Shown one piece after another: positions 63,101-64,000 of a DNA stretch of 64,000 bases (within the stretch, counting starts at the first letter, position 1; each line of letters starts with the position of its first letter). A model generated the notes under the pieces. It was not told the DNA's origin. It saw only the letters and a program-made list of their open reading frames with translations, and did no database searches. The DNA comes from Fistularia commersonii (taxonomy: Eukaryota > Chordata > Actinopteri > Syngnathiformes > Fistulariidae), in contig JBBMNZ010000003.1 in assembly GCA_037954325.1 (NCBI GenBank), positions 2,343,465 to 2,407,464 on the forward strand, written 5' to 3'. A program made the translations under genes and the position numbers.

Positions 63101-64000
63101 TCCGTTGATGCCTTTGTCACCATCTACCGCCCTGACTTGAAAAATGTGGGATCCCGGCTCCGCTTCGACTTGAACGGCCGCGTAATAGGGAAGCCCGACG
63201 AACACGGGGGCGTTGTCGTTGATGTCCTCCACCTGGACTCTCACCATGACTCTGGCCACGTGGAGACGATCGTGTTCCCTCCTCGCCTCTACGACCAGTT
63301 CGTAGAACTCTTGCTCCTCGCGGTCAAAGGGTATGCCCGTGGTCTGAATGACGCCGGAGGTCGGACGGATTTTAAAGCGAGTTCCGGCATTCAGCAGCGT
63401 GTATTTCAAGGGTTCGTTGAGCCGGTTTCCCACGGCGTTGACGACAGCCACTTTGGTAACGTTGGACACGTTCTCTTGAACGGAGGAGGAGTAAAGGCTA
63501 TGAGTGAAGCTGAGACCGGAGTCCAGAGCTTCTCGTATGAGAACGGTCACGAGAGCTGTGCTGGAGAATTTCCCGTCGGACACTTTGACGCTGAAGCGGA
63601 AACGTTCTTTGGAGAAGGTGTTGTTTTTGACGGTTATAATTCCATCGGTCGGTTTGATGGCAAAGTGCTCCAGCACTCCATCGGTTAGAGAGTAGCTGAG
63701 TTCATTGGGGACGTCTTTGTCCGGATCGGCGGCGGAAACTTGGAGAACTTCCACTCCTACATAGGTGGGGAGAAGCAGCACCGTTTCGTAGGCGCTTTTG
63801 CTGAAACGAGGCGGGGAATCGTTGGTGTCGATCACTTGGATGGTGACCTGGGTCGGACTCTCCGCCGTCAGCTGCGGCCGACCGTTATCCCGCACTTGAA
63901 CGTGGAAATGGAAAGCGGAAAGTGTCTCGTGATCCAGATTAGCGATCGTTCTGATGGATCCGGTTCCCGAGTCGACGGTGAAGAACATTTTTGCGGTGTC
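17101..64000 (-). CDS. fat3: FAT3-like giant atypical cadherin, 3' part of gene (5' truncated by window edge)
   Basis: Fat cadherins are very large single-pass plasma-membrane proteins that bind other cadherins in trans and signal to planar polarity and actin regulators; FAT3 is known for shaping neuronal processes. Twenty-one minus-strand exons join in phase to about 2,809 residues: about 18 cadherin repeats, an EGF, a laminin G domain, three more EGF modules, one transmembrane helix and a cytoplasmic tail ending QTEV. FAT3 rather than FAT1 is favoured by four EGF modules in total (FAT1 has five), the tail motif LVQDPATAALLNK, and the cassette exons encoding SIVTVIRLVN and SVMDQSQTYNR, which from memory match FAT3. 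FAT2 has fewer EGFs and FAT4 two laminin G domains. The first codon seen is at 64000 and is not a start; roughly 1,750-1,800 N-terminal residues should lie to the right. No frameshift or stop was found, so the gene looks intact. Confidence 0.93.
17733..20630 (-). other. fat3: intron w20-w21
   Basis: Unique-looking A/T-rich intron of 2.9 kb with a (CA)n stretch at 19269-19316 and an A-run near 19040. It separates the candidate cassette exon w20 from the last exon. No transposon was recognised. Confidence 0.85.
19269..19316. repeat. (CA)n microsatellite with one interruption
   Basis: Two CA runs separated by ATT. Confidence 0.97.
20631..20666 (-). CDS. fat3: fat3 exon w20: 36-nt candidate cassette micro-exon in the cytoplasmic tail
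   Basis: Twelve codons, phase 1 at both ends, encoding VSVMDQSQTYNR. The acceptor is CTGACAG after a pyrimidine stretch and the donor GTGACT. Although tiny, its peptide matches the FAT3 segment with SVMDQ and YNR that I recall, at the right place in the order. Confidence 0.9.
20667..22580 (-). other. fat3: intron w19-w20
   Basis: A 1.9-kb intron between the two candidate cassette exons. It holds (AAT)n-rich stretches at 20935-20965 and 21025-21050 and an A-run at 22420-22440; otherwise nothing recognisable. Confidence 0.85.
22581..22640 (-). CDS. fat3: fat3 exon w19: 60-nt candidate cassette exon in the cytoplasmic tail
   Basis: Exactly 20 codons, phase 1 at both ends, encoding ASIVTVIRLVNDAVDTIESE. 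The acceptor is CCACAAG (AAG, a weak acceptor) and the donor GTACCA (weak). The peptide is close to a FAT3 segment I recall. It can be included or skipped without frame change: CDDN joins equally to this exon, to w20 or to w21. Confidence 0.9.
22641..24100 (-). other. fat3: intron w18-w19
   Basis: A 1.46-kb A/T-rich intron without recognisable repeats apart from homopolymer runs near 22870 and 22940. Confidence 0.85.
24101..24214 (-). CDS. fat3: fat3 exon w18: cytoplasmic tail segment
   Basis: A 114-nt exon, phase 1 to 1, reading GKMVDMAEEVTCFSG, SNKGSNSEVQSLSSFQSD and ending CDDN. The SEVQSLSSFQS block is highly conserved in FAT1 and FAT3 tails. The acceptor is CTGTAG and the donor GTAAGA. 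Confidence 0.95.
24642..24875 (-). mobile_element. LINE-like 3' tail, short copy with internal duplication
   Basis: The same end as at 2707: AGATAAGATAATATAAACTT then TATCGATCCCCATAGGGG and CCTTTGTCACAGCAGCGTAA. The CCTTTGTCACAGCAGCGTAA part occurs twice (about 24683 and 24777), so the fragment is internally duplicated. Confidence 0.6.
25717..25960. repeat. A/T-rich tandem duplication of a TA/TG/TTTAAT composite
   Basis: The block (TA)n-(TG)n-TATGTATGTATTTTTA-TTTTCTAATTTAATTTAA occurs twice in succession, followed by a longer TTTAA-rich stretch to about 26045. Confidence 0.8.
26440..27149 (-). CDS. fat3: fat3 exon w17: calcium-binding EGF 4, transmembrane helix, proximal cytoplasmic tail
   Basis: A 710-nt exon, phase 2 to 1. 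It starts CEQDVNEC (calcium-binding EGF signature), continues CENGGVC, FYCNCTAGFVGQRC and the juxtamembrane GLRPVVVPDMQAGH. The hydrophobic helix LIGIAVVLFVIVTLIVLFI is encoded at about 26894-26956 and is followed by RKKVF as stop-transfer. The tail has RNNLSLVQDPATAALLNK, VPVRPMAYTPCF, TFHPESPRIL, VVCSVAPNLPPVSPC and DCDSIRKSPWDSDEG. LVQDPATAALL points to FAT3. The acceptor is CCTCAG and the donor GTACGT. Confidence 0.96.
27663..27800 (+). mobile_element. hAT-like terminus
   Basis: CAGGGGTATCAAGTCATTTT GG-type start followed by ACCAGTAAAATCAT matches common teleost hAT-like short elements. The far end is not certain because another element is inserted at 27980. Confidence 0.4.
27980..28223. 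mobile_element. Tc1/mariner-like short element, copy 3
   Basis: CAGGACTGTCTCAGAAAATT at the left, ATTCTAATTTTCTGAGGTAG at the right; the inner inverted repeats are partly deleted. Confidence 0.8.
28558..28626. mobile_element. hAT-like terminal fragment
   Basis: Starts CAGGGGTGGACA and ends AGTCTGAAGCCCCTG, complementary-style hAT ends only about 70 bp apart. It may be the right end of the element starting at 27663. Confidence 0.35.
28728..28800. repeat. fragment of a common teleost dispersed repeat
   Basis: TTACACTCGAGTCATTTGGC, AAACGCTTTTAGCCAAAGC and AACTTATAAAAAGTGCAATTC follow the well-known pattern (tcatttagcagacgctttta...gcgacttaca). Confidence 0.5.
29078..29169. mobile_element. piggyBac-like palindromic short element
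   Basis: A near-perfect inverted repeat with arms of about 34 bp (CCCTCATATTATGTTAAGGG and its complement) around a short centre. It starts at TTAA and ends at CTAA, consistent with the TTAA target of piggyBac elements with one decayed copy. Confidence 0.6.
31265..31375. repeat. (AAAAT)n array
   Basis: About 110 bp of AAAAT pentamers with variants at both ends. Confidence 0.95.
32993..33210. mobile_element. Tc1/mariner-like short element, copy 4 (truncated)
   Basis: CAGGACTGTCTCACAAAATT at the left, then the inverted interior (TTGAGTTTTCTTAAGATG, AATGAATCCAGAATGTATGA). The right terminus is missing. It ends about 50 bp from exon w16, just downstream of its donor. Confidence 0.75.
33262..33415 (-). 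CDS. fat3: fat3 exon w16: EGF modules 2 (end) and 3
   Basis: A 154-nt exon, phase 1 to 2, reading GFSCSCNPQYTGGRC, EITACVPNPCQNSGVC and FLCSCRRGFKG. The donor GTAAGT follows TTGAC, so the next exon supplies the last base of a threonine codon before cysteine. The acceptor is CGCTAG. A mobile-element copy starts about 50 bp downstream of the donor. Confidence 0.94.
34000..34250 (+). mobile_element. retroelement 3' region without tail
   Basis: ACACTTTATAGTTTTCACTT, CTGTTTATACAATTTTCTAC and TATTATTGTTATATTTTAGT parallel the sequence before the tailed copies at 5150 and 44350. Confidence 0.4.
34510..35432 (+). mobile_element. composite inverted-repeat element, copy 1 (short element plus 640-bp module)
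   Basis: The left part (34510-34767) is a copy of the Tc1/mariner-like short element. It runs straight into a module of about 640 bp (34768-35405), and the whole ends in GAGACAGTCCTGTA, again a terminal repeat. The same short element plus module occurs reversed at 50410-51341, so they moved or were copied together. Confidence 0.7.
35440..35795. mobile_element. inverted-repeat DNA element (CTGCTCAAAAAAATAAAGGG type), copy 1
   Basis: Termini CTGCTCAAAAAAATAAAGGG and CCCTTTATTTTTTTGAGCAG are perfect inverted repeats flanked by TA. The 356-bp element lacks a transposase; the interior holds CATAAGAATATTTCATTCAT, shared with the degenerate copy at 52349-52612. Confidence 0.85.
35916..36162 (-). 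CDS. fat3: fat3 exon w15: end of laminin G and start of EGF module 2
   Basis: A 247-nt exon, phase 0 to 1. It reads VLEGFQGCLDSVTLNN, NKRSRYAEVVGLTELKLGC (laminin G C-terminus, nearly invariant in the family), then PDACLQQPCRNGASC, the first half of an EGF module. The acceptor is CCGCAG and the donor GTGAGT. Confidence 0.95.
36163..37647 (-). other. fat3: intron w14-w15
   Basis: A 1.5-kb A/T-rich intron; no repeats or other features recognised. Confidence 0.85.
37648..37890 (-). CDS. fat3: fat3 exon w14: laminin G domain, middle part
   Basis: A 243-nt exon of 81 codons, phase 0 to 0, starting LDEGKLWFQLACG and ending YFGAM. Conserved landmarks are LGISGRRINDGNWHTV and VERRR. A glycine-rich stretch (LGGGGGDGPDM) sits where relatives that I recall have a shorter loop. 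The acceptor is TCTGCAG and the donor GTTAGT. Confidence 0.93.
38006..38036. repeat. (TG)n array directly downstream of the w13 donor
   Basis: About 15 TG units on the plus strand, so CA repeat in the transcript, beginning within a few bases of the w13 5' splice site. Confidence 0.97.
38038..38192 (-). CDS. fat3: fat3 exon w13: laminin G domain, N-terminal part
   Basis: A 155-nt exon, phase 1 to 0, reading GHSSLSFSGNSYIKY, LRIRTLQSRGIIMY and ending CTVLK. These are the first beta strands of the single laminin G domain. The acceptor is CACACAG and the donor GTACAC. A UG array lies upstream and a CA array directly downstream in the transcript. Confidence 0.94.
38199..38282. repeat. (CA)n arrays filling the w12-w13 intron
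   Basis: Two CA arrays (about 38199-38222 and 38263-38282) make up half of this 90-bp intron; in the transcript they are UG repeats at both splice sites. Confidence 0.97.
38283..38417 (-). CDS. fat3: fat3 exon w12: EGF-like module 1
   Basis: A 135-nt exon, phase 1 to 1, reading DVSCGAQSEQCEDQPC through DMQCVSMEA to CQCPPGKLGEC. The six cysteines of one EGF module are visible. The acceptor (GTTTAG) ends a UG array and the donor GTGGGT runs into another. The intron to w13 is only 90 bp and made largely of UG repeat. Confidence 0.93.
38418..40544 (-). other. fat3: intron w11-w12
   Basis: A 2.1-kb intron with a CA array at its acceptor (38421-38443), an A-run near 39010 and the long purine/pyrimidine tract at 39941-40437. 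38460-39890 shows nothing else recognisable. Confidence 0.85.
39941..40437. repeat. 500-bp purine tract (A/G-rich), pyrimidine tract in the transcript
   Basis: Almost pure A and G on the plus strand in AAAAG/AAAGA-like units, with only scattered T and C. It ends about 107 bp from the w11 donor. Long open frames across it (lysine-rich or phenylalanine-rich) are artefacts. Confidence 0.95.
40545..41346 (-). CDS. fat3: fat3 exon w11: last cadherin repeats and Fat-specific membrane-proximal region
   Basis: An 802-nt exon (267 codons plus one base). It begins VTDSGKPRLS, passes a degenerate repeat end (VRVIEESLHRP) and a last divergent cadherin-like unit (TMEDEFPGGVIGKLHATD to SVHVEQ), then the conserved Fat1/2/3 segment before the EGFs, with KNCSGLECRGAQCEQ and TRCTCT. 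The acceptor is TCTCAG and the donor GTGAGT. It is GC-rich, so a 261-codon open frame appears on the other strand; that is a shadow. Confidence 0.95.
41542..41995. repeat. direct repeat of about 90-105 bp, two copies 350 bp apart
   Basis: TTGCCGAGACGCGGTC and ATGTGGCTAATGTCTG followed by GTTACAG occur at about 41542-41626 and 41890-41995 in the same orientation; the second has about 20 extra bases. The two might be ends of one larger insertion. Confidence 0.55.
42055..43450 (-). pseudogene. LINE reverse-transcriptase remnant, interrupted by a piggyBac-like element
   Basis: Minus-strand pieces LEKAVHRVPRALNPQ, IAGCKSDPFLVRVGLRQDCP, SLFADDAVLSG (active-site FADD) and VGEEVLLGVEEFKHLLFTSE are reverse transcriptase from a common teleost LINE family. 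Stops and deletions inactivate it. Similar sequence resumes at about 43260-43450 beyond the inserted element. Confidence 0.75.
42820..43085. mobile_element. piggyBac-like short element with TTAA duplications
   Basis: Bounded by TTAA at both ends. The right terminus reads GGGTCACTTTTGACCCGCAA then GACAACACAAGGG; the left has CCCTGGTGCGATCTT and, further in, ACGGGTCAAAAGTGACCCAT. No transposase. TTAA target duplications are diagnostic of piggyBac-type insertion. Confidence 0.8.
43936..44133 (-). CDS. fat3: fat3 exon w10: cadherin repeat, first half
   Basis: A 198-nt exon of 66 codons, phase 0 to 0, starting ENKPIGTSIVQLSVVDQD and ending EYVIQIQ. HNGPPFEFRI and LAGNEGGEF are close to the family pattern. 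The acceptor is CTTCCAG and the donor GTATCG. Confidence 0.93.
44134..44948 (-). other. fat3: intron w9-w10
   Basis: An 815-bp intron; most of its middle is the retroelement 3' end at 44350-44605. Confidence 0.85.
44350..44605 (+). mobile_element. LINE/SINE 3' end with short TCTTAG tail
   Basis: CTGGTTATACAATTTCCGAC, CTGGCACAACAATTTCCTTC and GGGATAAATAAAGTTGTTC lead into TTAGTC/TTATTC units. Same family as at 5150, with a much shorter tail. Confidence 0.6.
44949..45092 (-). CDS. fat3: fat3 exon w9: cadherin repeat, second half
   Basis: A 144-nt exon of 48 codons, phase 0 to 0, reading VPSYTLSIRALDSG, SDINDNPPTF and ending NLTTVIQ. The acceptor is CCGCAG and the donor GTGCGG. It completes the repeat started in w8. 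Confidence 0.94.
46117..46806. repeat. mixed trinucleotide array (AAT/GAT, ACT, AAC units)
   Basis: About 690 bp of trinucleotide units that switch between AAT, TGA/GATAAT, ACT and AAC blocks, keeping a 3-bp register over most of the length. The open frames across it are artefacts. Confidence 0.95.
47259..47330. repeat. interrupted (CA)n microsatellite
   Basis: Three short CA runs separated by unrelated bases. Confidence 0.9.
47935..47958. repeat. (TG)n array directly downstream of the w8 donor
   Basis: Twelve TG units on the plus strand, hence CA repeat in the transcript starting at the w8 donor. Confidence 0.97.
47965..48102 (-). CDS. fat3: fat3 exon w8: cadherin half-repeat between dinucleotide arrays
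   Basis: A 138-nt exon, exactly 46 codons with phase 0 at both ends, reading LVAEDMDSELNGAILY and SGDRDNQFFIDP up to LDRET. The acceptor TACAG directly follows a UG array (transcript sense), and the donor GTGAGG is followed at once by a CA array. Skipping it would keep the frame but remove half a cadherin repeat. Confidence 0.93.
48107..48140. repeat. (CA)n array directly upstream of the w8 acceptor
   Basis: About 16 CA units on the plus strand, hence UG repeat in the transcript in the place of the polypyrimidine tract of w8. Confidence 0.97.
48970..49044. repeat. A/T and GA/TC palindrome (hairpin-forming)
   Basis: TCTATATATAGAGAGAGATA and, further on, ATATCTCTCTCTCTATATAT are complementary arms around a short centre near GATAGAGA. 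Confidence 0.8.
50410..51341 (-). mobile_element. composite inverted-repeat element, copy 2 (reversed relative to copy 1)
   Basis: 51050-51341 is a well-preserved Tc1/mariner-like short element with both termini. Its left neighbour 50410-51049 is the reverse complement of the module at 34768-35405, with the same block order (TATAATACAAAAGTTTTGC to ATATCCAAACAATTA). The outer terminus seen in copy 1 is missing here. Confidence 0.75.
51507..51721 (-). CDS. fat3: fat3 exon w7: cadherin repeat
   Basis: A 215-nt exon, phase 1 to 0, reading GAILVANALDYETG, EACDGGTPPLS and TDVNDNAPMF, ending EAVVQ. The acceptor is TGTGCAG and the donor GTTGGT, which is unusual but uniquely gives a phase-0 join to w8. 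Confidence 0.93.
51722..53024 (-). other. fat3: intron w6-w7
   Basis: A 1.3-kb intron; a decayed inverted-repeat element lies at 52349-52612, the rest is plain A/T-rich DNA. Confidence 0.85.
52349..52612. mobile_element. inverted-repeat DNA element, degenerate copy 2 (reversed)
   Basis: Starts CTGCTTCAGAAAATAAAGGG and holds ATGAAATATTCTTATGAAAT and TTTGGAGTTACATTGTGTTG, the reverse complement of parts of the element at 35440-35795. It is shortened and diverged. Confidence 0.7.
53025..53414 (-). CDS. fat3: fat3 exon w6: cadherin repeats
   Basis: A 390-nt exon, phase 1 to 1. It encodes GPGRLVVYSLED, VLDREVQPAY, MDINDNPPVF and SIRSGNEHGKF before ending at PLTG. The donor is GTGAGT and the acceptor CCTGCAG. 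The spacing of LDRE, SDQG and DxNDNPP motifs is that of ordinary cadherin repeats. Confidence 0.95.
53622..53735 (-). mobile_element. LINE/SINE 3' end, minus orientation
   Basis: AAGAATAAGAATAAGAACAA then CTTTATTTATCCCGAGGAAA and TTGTTGTGCCAGAG is the reverse complement of the ends at 5150 and 44350. Confidence 0.6.
53740..53880. repeat. (TTA)n/(TTG)n trinucleotide runs
   Basis: Alternating ATT and GTT units over about 140 bp next to the retroelement end. Confidence 0.9.
54790..55500. mobile_element. possible DNA-element remnant of unknown family
   Basis: CATCAGGGCCTGCAGGGCCT and the following GC-richer sequence with short broken frames (for example MSERAIFTVDFSRK) look like a familiar fish repeat, but I cannot name it or set its ends. 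Confidence 0.3.
55620..55647. repeat. (CA)n microsatellite
   Basis: About 13 CA units in the w5-w6 intron. Confidence 0.97.
55868..56101 (-). CDS. fat3: fat3 exon w5: cadherin repeat
   Basis: A 234-nt exon, phase 1 to 1, reading GEVKSSVALDRE, ATDGGGRWCRAEV, TDVNDNPPIF and ending at DPDE. It finishes one cadherin repeat and starts the next. The acceptor is ATTCAG and the donor GTGAGA. Being a multiple of three with equal phases it could be skipped without a frameshift, but there is no direct sign that it is. Confidence 0.94.
56102..56582 (-). other. fat3: intron w4-w5
   Basis: A 481-bp intron without recognisable features. Confidence 0.88.
56583..56736 (-). CDS. fat3: fat3 exon w4: cadherin repeat, first half
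   Basis: A 154-nt exon, phase 0 to 1, starting ALYTASIPEDLPVNSVLL and ending NPETG. The acceptor is TGTGTAG at the end of a UG array; the donor is GTACGC, a weaker site than its neighbours but the one that joins in frame to w5 (PETG-EVKSSVALDRE). The intron to w3 is only 114 bp. Confidence 0.9.
56741..56771. repeat. (CA)n array at the w4 acceptor
   Basis: UG repeat in the transcript, taking the place of the polypyrimidine tract of w4 within the 114-bp w3-w4 intron. Confidence 0.97.
56851..57047 (-). CDS. fat3: fat3 exon w3: cadherin repeat
   Basis: A 197-nt exon in phase 1 to 0. It reads GNYRGVFALG through LDREERNLY to KDTNDNNPVCDQ, completing the repeat begun at the end of w2. The acceptor is CCAG preceded by a UG repeat in the transcript; the donor is GTGACT. 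Confidence 0.93.
57052..57077. repeat. (CA)n array at the w3 acceptor
   Basis: UG repeat in the transcript directly before the w3 acceptor GGCCAG. Confidence 0.97.
59425..59822 (+). repeat. unclassified dispersed repeat, copy 2
   Basis: The second copy of the repeat at 735-1232, in the intron between w2 and w3. It is shorter mainly because the homopolymer runs are shorter. The same order of conserved blocks is seen throughout. Confidence 0.6.
59960..60141. repeat. 18-bp minisatellite, about ten copies
   Basis: The unit GTTAGCCTGCCGGTAGCT is repeated about ten times with few changes (GGTATCT, CTGCTGG variants). Because 18 is a multiple of three, an open frame with SYRQAN repeats appears on the minus strand. 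Confidence 0.95.
60424..61795 (-). CDS. fat3: fat3 exon w2: cadherin repeats
   Basis: The exon encodes 457 residues starting VKATDADPGDFG after acceptor CTCCAG, and ends phase 1 at ITG before donor GTAAGT. It holds the end of one cadherin repeat, three full ones and the start of another, with linkers LDDNDNVP, LDLNDNKP and SDVNDNPP and one degenerate boundary (HVLSPDVVIP, about 61235-61258). LDRED/LDHE motifs and DxGxP-like strand motifs fit the family. The intron separating it from w1 is only 105 bp. Confidence 0.95.
61901..64000 (-). CDS. fat3: fat3 exon w1 (partial): cadherin repeats, about six and a half
   Basis: This is 700 codons of uninterrupted cadherin-repeat sequence, part of the very large exon typical of Fat genes; its 5' end is beyond the window. 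Canonical calcium-linker ends are DTNDSPP, EDINDNAP, QDINDNRP and NDTNDNPP. Three other repeat boundaries lack the DxNDN motif (around IREALDSG, VVNKAMP and VLGANLYSP). The donor is GTAAGG, read from 61900 leftwards, directly after codons for KVIQ; the exon ends in phase 0. The opposite strand also carries long open frames here, which are shadows of the GC-richer coding sequence. Confidence 0.95.

Noticed and set aside
61214..63688. Plus-strand open frames of 141 to 252 codons
   Set aside because: Antisense shadows of cadherin exons w1 and w2.
1..64000. CRISPR arrays, bacterial operons, tRNA or rRNA genes
   Set aside because: No spaced direct-repeat arrays of CRISPR type, no cloverleaf or rRNA-like sequence recognised; the gene structure is vertebrate.

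Overview
The window looks like nuclear DNA of a ray-finned (teleost) fish. Coding sequence is sparse and split into many short exons with GT/AG introns. The non-coding DNA is full of microsatellites, LINE 3' tails, Tc1/mariner-, hAT- and piggyBac-like short elements and retroposon tails of teleost type. The species cannot be named from the sequence.

One protein-coding gene is present. It lies on the minus strand and covers the right-hand three quarters of the window: the 3' part of a giant atypical cadherin, best assigned to FAT3 (fat3; one of the teleost duplicates, a or b not decidable here). I could place 21 exons with consistent splice sites and reading phases, from a large exon cut by the right edge (61901-64000) to the stop codon at 17101-17103. 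Joined, they encode about 2,809 residues, including two in-frame cassette exons. In order these are: about 18 extracellular cadherin repeats (61901-64000 down to exon 40545-41346), a cysteine-rich stretch and first EGF (40545-38283), one laminin G domain (38192 to about 35970), three further EGF modules (last one of calcium-binding type), a transmembrane helix (about 26894-26956) and a cytoplasmic tail of about 430 residues ending in a class I PDZ ligand, QTEV. The N-terminal part of the protein and the promoter lie beyond the right edge.

The probable 3' UTR runs left from 17100, perhaps as far as 13947. The left 14 kb is downstream intergenic DNA with no supported gene. It holds nested transposon remnants (hAT, a reverse transcriptase fragment, SINE-like and LINE tails), a 780-bp pentanucleotide array grown from a LINE tail, and an isolated CpG-dense block at about 9955-10380.

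The most noteworthy points are not new genes but architecture. (1) Two short phase-1 cassette exons (60 and 36 nt) in the cytoplasmic tail. (2) UG or CA dinucleotide arrays placed directly at several splice sites, with complementary arrays on both sides of two exons. (3) A composite repeat of about 900 bp present twice in opposite orientation, flanking eight exons. (4) A 500-nt pyrimidine tract in the transcript just after one donor. (5) Several dispersed repeats I cannot assign to a family. I found no evidence of an operon-like, CRISPR-like or otherwise unprecedented coding system. Exon labels w1 to w21 number the exons in transcript order within this window; residue numbers count from the codon at 64000-63998.
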